Shown: positions 8,647 to 16,969 of the stretch, one piece after another
Layout: each line of letters starts with the position of its first letter
Position numbering within the stretch: position 1 is the stretch's first letter
Assembly (NCBI GenBank): GCA_947577185.1
Contig: CANPUE010000003.1
Span: 1-64,000, forward strand
Direction of reading: 5' to 3'
DNA length: 64,000 bases
Source of the DNA: an uncultured Lachnospiraceae bacterium
Lineage (GTDB): Bacteria > Bacillota > Clostridia > Lachnospirales > Lachnospiraceae
The notes under the pieces: model-generated
Seen by the model: only the letters and a program-made list of their open reading frames with translations
What the model was told of the DNA's origin: nothing
Database searches by the model: none
Made by a program: the position numbers and the translations under genes

Positions 8647-9084
8647 ATGTCAGAGGGCAAAGGACTGATCGGGGAATTTAAAAAGTTTATAATGCGCGGA
8701 AATGTTATGGATATGGCAGTGGGTGTGATCGTCGGCGGAGCTTTTACCGCGATTGTCACGTCTTTAAATCAGGACATTCTGACACCGATTCTTGGCATTT
8801 TTGGCGGAACGGATTTTTCCAGTCTGAAGGTGACGCTCGGAAACGGGGAGAATGCACCGGTGCTTTGTTATGGTAATTTTATTACCGCTGTGATTAATTT
8901 TCTGATTACGGCATTTGTTATATTTTTGCTGATCAAAGGGATGAACGGCATTAACGCCCGTCTGCGCAAGAAGGAAGAGCCTGCGCCGGCAGCGGTGACT
9001 ACAAAAACCTGTCCGTACTGCAGGAGTGAGATTGATGTTTTGGCGGTCCGTTGTCCGCACTGTACGTCGCAGCTGGAAGCGTAA
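8647..9084 (+). CDS. mscL: large-conductance mechanosensitive channel with zinc-ribbon tail
   Basis: The first ~105 residues are a standard MscL subunit: amphipathic N-helix (LIGEFKKFIMRGNVMDMAVGVIVGGAF), TM1 pore helix, a short periplasmic-type loop (DFSSLKVTLGNGENA) and TM2 (FLITAFVIFLLIKGMN). It opens under membrane tension to release solutes during osmotic downshock. In place of the usual helical bundle, the C terminus carries a cytoplasmic zinc ribbon, CPYC...CPHC, within residues 117-145. Start at 8647 behind GGAGGT. It is monocistronic, with its own promoter and terminator. Confidence 0.93.
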   Translation: MSEGKGLIGEFKKFIMRGNVMDMAVGVIVGGAFTAIVTSLNQDILTPILGIFGGTDFSSLKVTLGNGENAPVLCYGNFITAVINFLITAFVIFLLIKGMNGINARLRKKEEPAPAAVTTKTCPYCRSEIDVLAVRCPHCTSQLEA

Positions 9085-9097
9085 AAAGAACGTAAAG

Positions 9098-9132
9098 CAG
9101 AGTCTGTCATTATATGGCAGGCTCTGTTTTTT
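9098..9132 (+). terminator. rho-independent terminator of mscL
   Basis: CAGAGTCTG and CAGGCTCTG pair into a 9-bp stem (one G-T pair) followed by six T. Confidence 0.8.
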
Positions 9133-9201
9133 AGAAGAGAGGATAACCGGATCCTCAGCGTTGCTTTGATGTTTCCGGATCGAAAAAGGATCATTGGCTG
9201 C

Positions 9202-9894
9202 TCAGATCAGGTTTGCAAACAGAGAGGCACCAAAAACAGTCACCAGGCCGGCAACGGCGATCGCCAGGCTGCTCATGGCGCCTTCGATCTCACCCATTTC
9301 CATGGCTTTGGCGGTGCCGATCGCGTGGGAAGCCGTTCCCAGCGCCAGCCCTTTGGCTACAGGTTCTTCGATGCGGAAGATTTTGTATACAAACTCGGCC
9401 ATAATATTTCCGAGGATTCCGGTGACGATGATGACGGCCACGGTGATGGTCGTAATACCGCCCAGCTCTTCGGAGATACCCAGACCGATGGCGGTGGTGA
9501 TGGATTTGGGAAGCAGCGTTACATACTGCTCATGGTTTAGACCGAACAGCTTTGCCAGCGCAAAGACGCTTACAAGGCTTGTCAGTACGCCGGCAGTGAT
9601 TCCGCCTGCCACGGCTTTTGCATTCTTTTTTAGCAGGGTAAGCTGCCTGTAGAGTGGTACAGCCAGGCATACAGTAGCCGGGGTAAGGAGGTAACTGATA
9701 TAGCTTGCACCTTTGTTGTATTCGCTGTATTCTATTTTCAGAAGGGACAGCACAGCCATGACGCATACTGTTCCGATCAGAAGGGGATTTAAGACAGCCA
9801 GTTTGAATTTTTTCTTTAAGAGCAGCCCGCCCTCATAGGCGGCGAGACTGAGCACTGCGCCGAAGAAGACGGAGCCGGTTAAAAAAGTCTGCAT
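9202..9894 (-). CDS. lrgB: LrgB/CidB-family membrane protein
   Basis: The 230-residue protein is polytopic (about six or seven spans) and matches LrgB/CidB, with LPKSITTAIGLGISEELGGI and the C-terminal GTASHAIGTAKAMEMGEIEGAMSSLAIAVAGL as hallmark segments. LrgAB-type pairs modulate murein hydrolase activity and, in some bacteria, carry pyruvate or glycolate. It follows lrgA by 19 bp on the minus strand and the two form an operon, as in other Firmicutes. No LytSR-type regulator is in the window. Confidence 0.9.
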   Translation of the reverse strand: MQTFLTGSVFFGAVLSLAAYEGGLLLKKKFKLAVLNPLLIGTVCVMAVLSLLKIEYSEYNKGASYISYLLTPATVCLAVPLYRQLTLLKKNAKAVAGGITAGVLTSLVSVFALAKLFGLNHEQYVTLLPKSITTAIGLGISEELGGITTITVAVIIVTGILGNIMAEFVYKIFRIEEPVAKGLALGTASHAIGTAKAMEMGEIEGAMSSLAIAVAGLVTVFGASLFANLI

Positions 9895-9913
9895 TTTGAA
9901 TACCTGCCTTTCT

Positions 9914-10270
9914 TTATTTCTTTCGGGGGCCGCGGCGGATGAGGTGTTGTGTCACCCGGCCCGTTACGGCCATGACGATTACGGTTGTGAGGAGGGTGAT
10001 CGCAGCTATGGGCCCGAAGACGGGCTGTAAGGACGGCCAGGCGTCCATCAGGCCCACGGCGGCGGGAATAAACATGACCGGCATGATTTCGATTAAAAAG
10101 TCGGCGGCCTCACTTACCTGCTGCGTTTTGAGGATTCCGGAGCAGAGGGCAAAAAGCATGAGCACCAGTCCGTAGACACTTGCGGGAACAGGGAGCGGTA
10201 TGAGGATATGCAGTATTTCTCCCAGAAAGGATACAAAAAGGATAATGCAAAACTGGCGTAAAAATTTCAT
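9914..10270 (-). CDS. lrgA: LrgA/CidA-family membrane protein
   Basis: Partner of LrgB: 118 residues with four hydrophobic segments and the family pattern GEILHILIPLPVPASVYGLVLM and FIPAAVGLMDAW. The family resembles holins in size and topology. The ORF track starts much further upstream; the ATG at 10270 (minus strand) is chosen because AGGAGG lies just before it and homology starts there. Its promoter must lie in the 90-bp divergent gap shared with the MmcQ-MGMT gene. Confidence 0.9.
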   Translation of the reverse strand: MKFLRQFCIILFVSFLGEILHILIPLPVPASVYGLVLMLFALCSGILKTQQVSEAADFLIEIMPVMFIPAAVGLMDAWPSLQPVFGPIAAITLLTTVIVMAVTGRVTQHLIRRGPRKK

Positions 10271-10363
10271 GTTCTTTTCCTCCAATAGTTTGTTTTTGTT
10301 GTCATAATAGTGCATGGGGGAACAGATGTCAATACATACGCACAGAGAAAAGGAGGAACGAAT

Positions 10364-11008
10364 TTGACAACAAGAGAAGAGGCATTGGCATTTGGGCTGT
10401 CGTTTCCCAATACCTGTCAGGATGCGCCGTTTCATGACGACAACTGGCAGCTGGTGCGGGTAAAGGGGAGCCGGAAGGCTTTTCTATGGACTTATGAGAA
10501 GGACGGTTATGTGAATCTTAATGTGAAGACTGACCCGCACTGGAGGGATTTCTGGCGGAGCACTTATCAGGCGGTGACCGCCGGCTGGCATCAGAATAAG
10601 GAGCATTGGAATACGATTATTCTGGACGGGACGATCCCGGATGAGGATATCAGGCGGATGATCGCAGAGAGTTATGACCTTGTCACAAACAGTCCGGAAA
10701 AGCGTATTTATGAGGCGGTGAGACAGGTTCCCAAAGGGCGTGTAGCGACGTATGGACAGATCGCCGAACTGGCCGGTAATAAGAAGATGGCGCGGGCGGT
10801 CGGAAATGCGCTGCGCAGGTGCCCGGATCCCGATACCATTCCCTGTCACAGGGTGGTCAATGCGAAAGGAGAACTGTCTGGAGCTTTTGCATTTGGCGGA
10901 GACGGCGTGCAGGAGAAGCTGCTGGCGGCGGAGGGGATCGAACTGACAAACGGCAGGGTGGATCTGAAAAAATATGCTTGCCGGATATCGGATTGTCAGA
11001 TAAAATAG
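10364..11008 (+). CDS. MmcQ/YjbR domain fused to methylated-DNA-protein cysteine methyltransferase
   Basis: A 214-residue two-domain protein. Residues 1-~112 are an MmcQ/YjbR-like domain (DAPFHDDNWQLVRVKG, VNLNVKTDP, HWNTIILDGTIPDEDI); residues ~115-214 are a methylguanine methyltransferase domain with the PCHRVV active-site motif that accepts the alkyl group, plus the helix-turn-helix VPKGRVATYGQIAELAG. Alkyl repair of DNA is therefore likely; the residual N-terminal Ada-like domain of normal MGMT is replaced by MmcQ. The start is a TTG at 10364 behind AAGGAGG; the ORF-track start at 10310 lies upstream of it. Confidence 0.88.
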   Translation: MTTREEALAFGLSFPNTCQDAPFHDDNWQLVRVKGSRKAFLWTYEKDGYVNLNVKTDPHWRDFWRSTYQAVTAGWHQNKEHWNTIILDGTIPDEDIRRMIAESYDLVTNSPEKRIYEAVRQVPKGRVATYGQIAELAGNKKMARAVGNALRRCPDPDTIPCHRVVNAKGELSGAFAFGGDGVQEKLLAAEGIELTNGRVDLKKYACRISDCQIK

Positions 11009-11070
11009 ATAGTAATGATGGCCGTGCGGCCGGCCAGGAAACACCGGGGCCGCAGAATGGAGGGTTATAT

Positions 11071-13620
11071 ATGAACAAGATCAGAATCGAGTCGCCGGAT
11101 GTTCAGGCTTTTGAGAAAGAGCATACCGCGGCGGTGCGCAGCCTTGCGCCGGAATGTATGGTCCTGCTGAAAAATGACGGGACGCTTCCGTTTCAGGGAA
11201 CCGGGAAGCTGGCTCTATACGGCAGCGGTGCCAGAAGGACAATCAAAGGCGGTACGGGTTCCGGAGACGTGAATGTACGTCATTTCGTGACCGTGGAAGA
11301 AGGCCTGAGAAACGCAGGTTTTGAACTCACGACAGGCAGTTGGATGGACAGCTATGACCAGGTAGTGGAGAATGCCAGAAAAGACTTTTTCGGGGCGATC
11401 CGCAAAGAAGCGGAGGCGGCCGGAGTAAAAGGGCCTCAGATGATGATGTTCGCTATGGGAAGAAGCTGCCCGGAACCGGACTATGAGCTGGCGCTTGACG
11501 GTGAGGGAGATACGGCGGTCTATGTGCTGGCCCGCAATTCAGGAGAAGGCGCGGACAGGAAGCCGGCAGCAGGCGATATCAATCTGACAGAGACGGAAAT
11601 TCGGGATATCCTGGCGCTGAATGAGAAATATGAGAAATTTGTTCTGGTATTGAATGTAGGCGGTATGGTGGACTTAAAGCCGGTAGAGGCAGTGGGAACG
11701 ATTCTGCTGTTGGGACAGCTTGGTTCCGCGACAGGCGATGCGCTGGCTGATGTGCTGCTTGGCAGGGCGTATCCTTCCGGTAAGCTGACCATGACGTGGG
11801 CTCCGATTGAAGACTATGCGTCCACGGAAGGCTTTGGTGATCCGAACGATACATATTATAAAGAAGGAATCTATGTTGGCTACCGTTATTTTGACACCAT
11901 CGGATCTGTTCCTACGTATCCGTTTGGTTATGGTATGGGGTATACCACCTTCACCGTAGAACCGAAGGAAATGACGGCGGATGCGGCGCACGTAACCGTG
12001 ACAGCGACAGTAACAAATACAGGCGCGGCTGCCGGCAGGGAAGTGGTACAGGTTTATTATTCCGCTCCGGCAGGAAAGCTGGATAAGCCTTATCAGGAAC
12101 TGGCAGGCTACGCGAAGACGAAAGAACTGGCGCCCGGAGAAAGCGAAGATGTGACGGTGACGTTTGATACGGAATCCATGGCATCATACTGTACAGTGTG
12201 TGCTTCCTATGTGATGGAAGCGGGCACTTACTATATCCGCGTGGGCAGCAGTTCGCGCAGCACTCACATCGCAGGGGCGGTTGTGCTGGACGAGACGAAG
12301 GCAGTAGAAAAATTAAAGAATATCTGCGGCAGCAGCGGGTTTGAAGATATGAAGCCGCAGGGCACGCCCATTACTTACGAAGGGGAAGCGGAAGAAAAAG
12401 AAAAGGCCCGGAAGATTGAGATCAAAGCGGCTGATCTGGAAGTGAAAGAAGTGACATATCAGGAAGTGCCGGCAGAGATTCCGGCAGGCCCTGCGCTGAG
12501 ATGGGAAGAAGTGGTAAGCGGTGCGAAATCACTGGATGAATTTGTTGCCGGGTTAAGCGATGAGCAGCTGGCTTATCTGTGTATCGGTGCCTATAAGGAT
12601 TCGGAAGACCTGATGGAAGTAATCGGAAATGCATCTACATCTGTGGCAGGTGCAGCAGGTGAGACGACGCATCAGCTGGAGGAGATCGGTACGCCTACAC
12701 TGGTCATGGCGGACGGACCGGCAGGTCTGCGTCTGGCACCCACTTATAAGATGGTAGAGGGTAAGGCGAAGGCTACTTCTGCAAGCCTGCCCAGTGACTT
12801 CAAGGCCTTGCTGACACCGGAAGAGCTGCAGGCCATGGCGGACAATGCGCCAAAGCCGAGCGAGGAAGAACTGGCAGCTCCGACCAATTATCAGTATTGT
12901 GTAGCGATCCCGATCGGTACGGGAATTGCGCAGTCCTGGAATGATGATCTGGCGAAACAGCTCGGCGATCTGGTCGGGGATGAGATGGAAATGTTCGGTA
13001 CGCATCTGTGGCTGGCGCCCGCGATGAATATCTATCGTTCTCCGCTGTGCGGACGTAACTTCGAGTACTATTCCGAAGACCCGCACCTTTCGGGATGCAT
13101 TGCGGCGGATATCACAAACGGTGTGCAGGTTCATGAGGGCTGTGCGACTACCATCAAACATTATGCCTGCAACAATCAGGAGACGAACCGCTACTTCTCC
13201 AACAGCAACGTGGGAGAGCGGGCACTGCGTGAGATTTACCTCAAGGGCTTCGAGATCTGCGTTAAGAAGTCTCAGCCGCATTTTATCATGACATCCTATA
13301 ACCTGATCAACGGCGAGCATGCCTGCAGTACGAAAGACATTCAGACCTGCACGCTGCGTGACGAATGGGGCTTTGCGGGTGTCGTTATGACCGACTGGCT
13401 GGTGACAGGCGGTATGGGACCAAAAGGCGAGAAGTGGCCGTGTGCATCCTGCGCAGGCAATGTGAAAGCCGGAAACGACATCACGATGCCGGGTATTCCT
13501 TCTGATAAGGCGGATATCATGAAAGCGCTGACAGATGAGAACCATCCTTATGCGCTGAGCAGAGCAGAACTGCAGCTGTCGGCAAAGAGAGTGTTAGAAA
13601 TGATCCGGAAGCTGGCATAA
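11071..13620 (+). CDS. glycoside hydrolase family 3, domain-permuted
   Basis: An 849-residue GH3 enzyme, probably a beta-glucosidase or related beta-glycosidase. The domain order is reversed relative to classical GH3: an alpha/beta sandwich first (about 1-285), a fibronectin III-like domain (about 290-410), then the TIM-barrel at the C terminus (about 480-849). The barrel holds TIKHYACNNQE (about residue 695) and the nucleophile region VVMTDW (Asp near 772). Butyrivibrio and Ruminococcus enzymes share this order. There is no signal peptide, so it acts in the cytoplasm on imported saccharides. Start at ATG 11071 behind GGAGGG; the ORF track extends it wrongly upstream. Confidence 0.92.
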   Translation: MNKIRIESPDVQAFEKEHTAAVRSLAPECMVLLKNDGTLPFQGTGKLALYGSGARRTIKGGTGSGDVNVRHFVTVEEGLRNAGFELTTGSWMDSYDQVVENARKDFFGAIRKEAEAAGVKGPQMMMFAMGRSCPEPDYELALDGEGDTAVYVLARNSGEGADRKPAAGDINLTETEIRDILALNEKYEKFVLVLNVGGMVDLKPVEAVGTILLLGQLGSATGDALADVLLGRAYPSGKLTMTWAPIEDYASTEGFGDPNDTYYKEGIYVGYRYFDTIGSVPTYPFGYGMGYTTFTVEPKEMTADAAHVTVTATVTNTGAAAGREVVQVYYSAPAGKLDKPYQELAGYAKTKELAPGESEDVTVTFDTESMASYCTVCASYVMEAGTYYIRVGSSSRSTHIAGAVVLDETKAVEKLKNICGSSGFEDMKPQGTPITYEGEAEEKEKARKIEIKAADLEVKEVTYQEVPAEIPAGPALRWEEVVSGAKSLDEFVAGLSDEQLAYLCIGAYKDSEDLMEVIGNASTSVAGAAGETTHQLEEIGTPTLVMADGPAGLRLAPTYKMVEGKAKATSASLPSDFKALLTPEELQAMADNAPKPSEEELAAPTNYQYCVAIPIGTGIAQSWNDDLAKQLGDLVGDEMEMFGTHLWLAPAMNIYRSPLCGRNFEYYSEDPHLSGCIAADITNGVQVHEGCATTIKHYACNNQETNRYFSNSNVGERALREIYLKGFEICVKKSQPHFIMTSYNLINGEHACSTKDIQTCTLRDEWGFAGVVMTDWLVTGGMGPKGEKWPCASCAGNVKAGNDITMPGIPSDKADIMKALTDENHPYALSRAELQLSAKRVLEMIRKLA

Positions 13621-13641
13621 GACAGAAACAGAGGCAATTTG

Positions 13642-13688
13642 AAACAGGTCAGACAAGTTTATTAAGGTTGAACTTGTCTGACCTGTTT
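13642..13688 (+). terminator. terminator of the GH3 gene
   Basis: A perfect 18-bp stem (AAACAGGTCAGACAAGTT and its complement) with an 11-base loop lies 22 bp after the GH3 stop. The T-run inside the second arm favours termination in both directions. Confidence 0.75.
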
Positions 13689-13768
13689 TCAGAACAGATT
13701 TAACACTTGAGCACCAAATACAGTTGATGAAAAAAGCCAAATATAACGGCAAAGAGCCAGACGCATAG
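13685..13768 (+). pseudogene. C-terminal stump of an unknown gene
   Basis: Just after the terminator a short open frame without a start reads FRTDLTLEHQIQLMKKAKYNGKEPDA and ends in TAG (13766-13768). It looks like a genuine protein tail cut off by a rearrangement. Together with the AT-rich genes that follow, it marks the left edge of an acquired island. I do not identify the parent family with certainty. Confidence 0.4.
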
Positions 13769-13773
13769 ACACA

Positions 13774-13813
13774 GAGCCGGCAGGCTTGTGAGAAATCACA
13801 AGTTGTCGGCTTC
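13774..13813 (+). other. stem-loop at the edge of the TetR/ABC island
   Basis: GAGCCGGCAGGCTTGTGA, a GAAA loop and TCACAAGTTGTCGGCTTC pair with one bulge. It may be the terminator of the gene whose tail precedes it. The following bases to about 13978 contain nothing I can support. Confidence 0.5.
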
Positions 13814-13978
13814 TTAATTCTCAAACCGACCAAAATCATCTTGTTTTTTGACTTGTTTTTTATATCATGCCATATCTCCGTATAAGTTGGTTTTGTAAAG
13901 ATGAGCACCATTTCGGAAGCATTTATTTGCTGATATTTTCTCCTGATATTTTTTTGTAAATGAAGGCTTGAAAATTTG

Positions 13979-14018
13979 AGTCAAACAGGTATATTTAGAT
14001 TAAACAACTCAGTCAAAC
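13979..14018 (+). promoter_or_regulatory. direct repeats before tetR
   Basis: AGTCAAAC occurs at 13979-13986 and again at 14011-14018, 23-60 bp before the TetR start. It may be the operator bound by this regulator. Confidence 0.35.
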
Positions 14019-14040
14019 CAAAATAGTCAGAGGTGATAGT

Positions 14041-14661
14041 ATGAGCGAAAGGTTTAAAGAGCTTCCAGAAGAAAAGCAGCTTTCTATTATGCGTGCCGCC
14101 ACGGAAGTTTTTGCTAAATATGAATATAAAAAAGCATCTACCGATTTGATTGCTTCTAAGGCGGGAGTTTCTAAGGAATTGCTTTTTTATTATTTTCACA
14201 ACAAAAAAGATTTGTATTTGACAGTATACGAGTATGTCAAACAAATTATCACGGAGGGAGTAGCTGATTCCAGACTTCAGGAAATTACGGATTTTTTTGA
14301 ACTCGTCACCTACGCTTCCATGAAAAAGATAAAAATACTAACAGAAATTCCTTATATCATGGACTTTTCCATTCGTTCCTTTTATTCCGATAAGGAAGAA
14401 GTGTCGGATGATTTGAAGAAGAAAACCAGAGAGGGAATAGGACATAATTATAATCAATATTTCGGTAAGATAAATCTTTGTAAATTTAAAGATGGTGTAG
14501 ACCCGACCGAGATATTCCAAATGTTTATCTGGATAGTAGATGGCTATATCCACGAACAACAAATGAGAAATGAGCCGTTATGTTTAGATAAAGTAGGAAA
14601 AATGCTTATAAATTGGACTGAAATGTTTAAACAGATTGCATATAAGGAGGAGTATTTATGA
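14041..14661 (+). CDS. TetR-family transcriptional regulator
   Basis: A 206-residue TetR-type repressor. The N-terminal DNA-binding domain is typical: KQLSIMRAATEVFAKYEYKKASTDLIASKAGVSKELLFYYFHNKKDLYLTVYEYV. The C-terminal helical ligand/dimer domain is divergent. It overlaps the downstream ABC transporter ATPase gene by 4 bp, so it probably controls the transporter and its own synthesis in response to an exported compound. The AT-rich composition differs from the GH3 gene upstream. Confidence 0.9.
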   Translation: MSERFKELPEEKQLSIMRAATEVFAKYEYKKASTDLIASKAGVSKELLFYYFHNKKDLYLTVYEYVKQIITEGVADSRLQEITDFFELVTYASMKKIKILTEIPYIMDFSIRSFYSDKEEVSDDLKKKTREGIGHNYNQYFGKINLCKFKDGVDPTEIFQMFIWIVDGYIHEQQMRNEPLCLDKVGKMLINWTEMFKQIAYKEEYL

Positions 14662-15476
14662 GCGTCATTAAAATCGAAAATCTGGTACGTGATTATGGAG
14701 GTGGAAAAGGAGTATTTGATATATCGTTTCATGTGAATCAAGGGGAAGCTTTTGGCTTTTTAGGTCCGAATGGTGCAGGAAAAACAACAACAATACGCCA
14801 TTTAATGGGATTCCTAAAACCAAAATCAGGAAAATGCACCATTGACGGACTGGATTGTTGGAGTGAAAGAGATAAAGTACAGGCAAGGCTTGGGTATATT
14901 CCCGGTGAAATCAGCTTTTTTGACGATATGACGGGTACGGAGTTTTTAAGATTTATCGCAGAATATCGAAAAATTGACACACGCAATCGTATGGAAGAAT
15001 TACTTGAGCGTTTTGAATTAGACCCCAAAAGTAAGATTAAAAAAATGAGCAAGGGAATGAAACAGAAACTTGGAATCGTCGCCGCATTTATGCACGACCC
15101 CGATATTCTGATTCTTGATGAACCGACCAGCGGACTTGACCCGTTGATGCAAAGCAGGTTTGTCAATTTAGTCGCCGAAGAAAAAGAAAATGGAAAAACA
15201 ATTTTGATGTCAAGCCATATGTTTGAAGAAGTGGAACGGACTTGTGATCGTATTGGTATTATTCGCAACGGCAGAATGGTAGCGATTGATTCTGCTGCAG
15301 CGCTACACGAAAGACATACCCGTAGTTACACAGTGACGCTTGAAAGCGAAGCTGCCGCCAAAGCATTTGCCGCAGATTTTGGCGGTATATGCAACGGAAA
15401 AAAAGTCACTGTTGCTACAAAGCAAAGCCTGGAAGAAATTTTCATGAATTATTACGGAGGTGAGAAAAATGATTAA
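14658..15476 (+). CDS. ABC transporter ATP-binding protein
   Basis: A 272-residue ATPase with Walker A GPNGAGKTTT (about residues 35-44), signature MSKGMKQKL, Walker B ILILDEPTSGLDP and the switch His in SSHMFEE. The C-terminal extension (TVTLESEAAAKAFAADFGG) is the small domain seen in drug/antibiotic exporter ATPases (CcmA/BcrA type). It energises the permease encoded immediately downstream (8-bp overlap). A role in export or resistance is inferred from TetR control. Confidence 0.92.
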   Translation: MSVIKIENLVRDYGGGKGVFDISFHVNQGEAFGFLGPNGAGKTTTIRHLMGFLKPKSGKCTIDGLDCWSERDKVQARLGYIPGEISFFDDMTGTEFLRFIAEYRKIDTRNRMEELLERFELDPKSKIKKMSKGMKQKLGIVAAFMHDPDILILDEPTSGLDPLMQSRFVNLVAEEKENGKTILMSSHMFEEVERTCDRIGIIRNGRMVAIDSAAALHERHTRSYTVTLESEAAAKAFAADFGGICNGKKVTVATKQSLEEIFMNYYGGEKND

Positions 15477-16269
15477 CATGGCATTATATAAACGTGAAAT
15501 GAAAGGAAGCATTAAACTGCTTATCATATTTGGCGCAATTATTACCATGTACGTTTCCATTATCATTAATATGTACGACCCTCAAATGATGAAAACGTTA
15601 GACAGTTTTGTAGAAGTTATGCCGGAATTGATGGCGTCTGTTGGTATGAAGGCAAACGCTGCCAATCTCTTGGGATTTATGGTGTCTTATCTCTATGGAT
15701 TTATATTGCTGATTTTTCCCATGCTATTTTGCATACTACGTGGAAATGCCCTGATTGCAAAATATGTTGATAAAGGCTCTATGGTTTCGCTGGCTGCTGC
15801 ACCCGTAAAGCGTTGTACCATTGCCTTTACACAAATGAAAGTGCTTGTAAGCGGTATTCTATTGCTCATTCTTTATAGCACGATCGTAGAGTTGATTTGT
15901 GCTAAAAGTGGTTTTCCGGAGGAGTTAGATATAAAAGAACTTTTTATATTGAATGGCGGACTGTTATGCCTGCACTTATTTATTGGGGGCATATGTTTTC
16001 TTTCTTCCTGCATATTTTCTGATACCAAATACAGTGTTGCATTTGGAGCGGGTATTCCAGCATTTATGTATGTATTACAAATGCTTGCAAATGTTGGCGG
16101 AGATGCAGAAAAAGCAAAGTATTTCACCTTTTTTACTTTGTTTAGTCCAGACGGCATAATTGCTGGCAAAAGCAGTGCAATTGCCTCCGCATTTGTACTT
16201 TTTGCAGGCGCTGTTATGTTGTATGCACTGGGAATTGTGATATTTGAAAAAAAAGATCTGCCCATTTAG
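15469..16269 (+). CDS. ABC transporter permease
   Basis: The 266-residue permease has about six membrane spans (for example LLIIFGAIITMYVSIIINM, FILLIFPMLFCILRGNA, and a C-terminal span before KKDLPI). It is an ABC-2 type membrane subunit working with the ATPase upstream. The start at 15469 is chosen over the ORF-track GTG at 15460 because GGAGGTG precedes it by 8 bases. The substrate is unknown. Confidence 0.85.
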   Translation: MINMALYKREMKGSIKLLIIFGAIITMYVSIIINMYDPQMMKTLDSFVEVMPELMASVGMKANAANLLGFMVSYLYGFILLIFPMLFCILRGNALIAKYVDKGSMVSLAAAPVKRCTIAFTQMKVLVSGILLLILYSTIVELICAKSGFPEELDIKELFILNGGLLCLHLFIGGICFLSSCIFSDTKYSVAFGAGIPAFMYVLQMLANVGGDAEKAKYFTFFTLFSPDGIIAGKSSAIASAFVLFAGAVMLYALGIVIFEKKDLPI

Positions 16270-16387
16270 ATAACTGGTATCTTCTGAACTGAAGCTGCCC
16301 TCTAAATCAAGCGTGAGAAGCATTTTTCATTTTTAGGAAAAAGATATATAATAAAGCAGTAACAAATCAAGGGTTATGGAGGTAACA

Positions 16388-16588
16388 ATGGATTTTTCAG
16401 AAGAGGAATTGAAAGAAGCAAAAAGACAAATTGATTCTACTTTGCATAAGTTGAGGGAGACGATAAAAACATTTGAATCCAAAGAACATACGGAAAGATA
16501 CAAGTCACAAATTACATTGGCTAAAAGACGGGTAAAGGCATTTGAAATTGCAAACTGGTTTATTGAAAATGAACTCAATAAAAATTAG
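16388..16588 (+). CDS. 66-residue hypothetical protein
   Basis: A small, highly charged protein predicted to be nearly all helix (MDFSEEELKEAKRQIDSTLHKLRETI...), with a heptad-like pattern compatible with a coiled coil. GGAGGT lies 5 bases before the ATG at 16388, so I prefer it to the 16376 start. Similar small proteins occur as cargo of integrative elements in Clostridia, but I cannot name a function. Confidence 0.65.
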   Translation: MDFSEEELKEAKRQIDSTLHKLRETIKTFESKEHTERYKSQITLAKRRVKAFEIANWFIENELNKN

Positions 16589-16591
16589 TAT

Positions 16592-16838
16592 ATGTATAGG
16601 ATTTTCACTGCAGTTTTTTCAGGTCGTGAGCATGAGCTTTATCGCTCTGTTTGTCGGGATGATGATGAGATCGTCGAAAGCGACGATTATCGCATCTTTT
16701 ATCCTGATTTTTCTGACACAGGCAAATATCGGAGACTTTTCATTAGCCGGGAATCTCGCATTTCCGATTATTCTGACAGTTGTGTCGTTTGTGTTTGCGG
16801 TGCTGTCTGTCCTGCATGTGGAAGAAAAGGATTTGTAA
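16592..16838 (+). pseudogene. 5'-truncated ABC-2 permease remnant
   Basis: The frame ending at 16838 reads as the last two or three membrane spans of an ABC-2 permease (FFQVVSMSFIALFVGMMMRSSKATIIASFI ... TVVSFVFAVLSVLHVEEKDL). There is no start or upstream part; the homology begins next to the end of the 66-residue gene. It marks the right edge of the inserted TetR/ABC island and is probably the tail of a resident permease gene that was interrupted. Confidence 0.6.
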
Positions 16839-16839
16839 A

Positions 16840-16967
16840 TGTTTTAAAAACTGGAATTGAGCAGGAATGAGGGCAAAAACTGGTATTGTGAGGTCGACAA
16901 TATCAAAATAACGGTCAATGCGCACAGTTATACGATCATTACCGTACATAAAAGCAGATCTGTGTAA
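16840..16967 (+). pseudogene. C-terminal fragment of a DUF3781-like gene
   Basis: The frame KLELSRNEGKNWYCEVDNIKITVNAHSYTIITVHKSRSV, ending at TAA 16965-16967, resembles the conserved C-terminal part of DUF3781 proteins (GKNWYxExDxIxITVNxxSYTIIT). The N-terminal half is missing. It directly follows the permease stump, so at least two deletions have met here. Confidence 0.55.
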
Positions 16968-16969
16968 GA

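Noticed and set aside
9166-9652. Plus-strand ORFs opposite lrgB
   Set aside because: They overlap the conserved LrgB frame fully and lack start signals.
12553-13545. 330-residue minus-strand ORF opposite the GH3 gene
   Set aside because: It mirrors a GC-rich, well-conserved GH3 barrel; no ribosome site and no recognisable domain.
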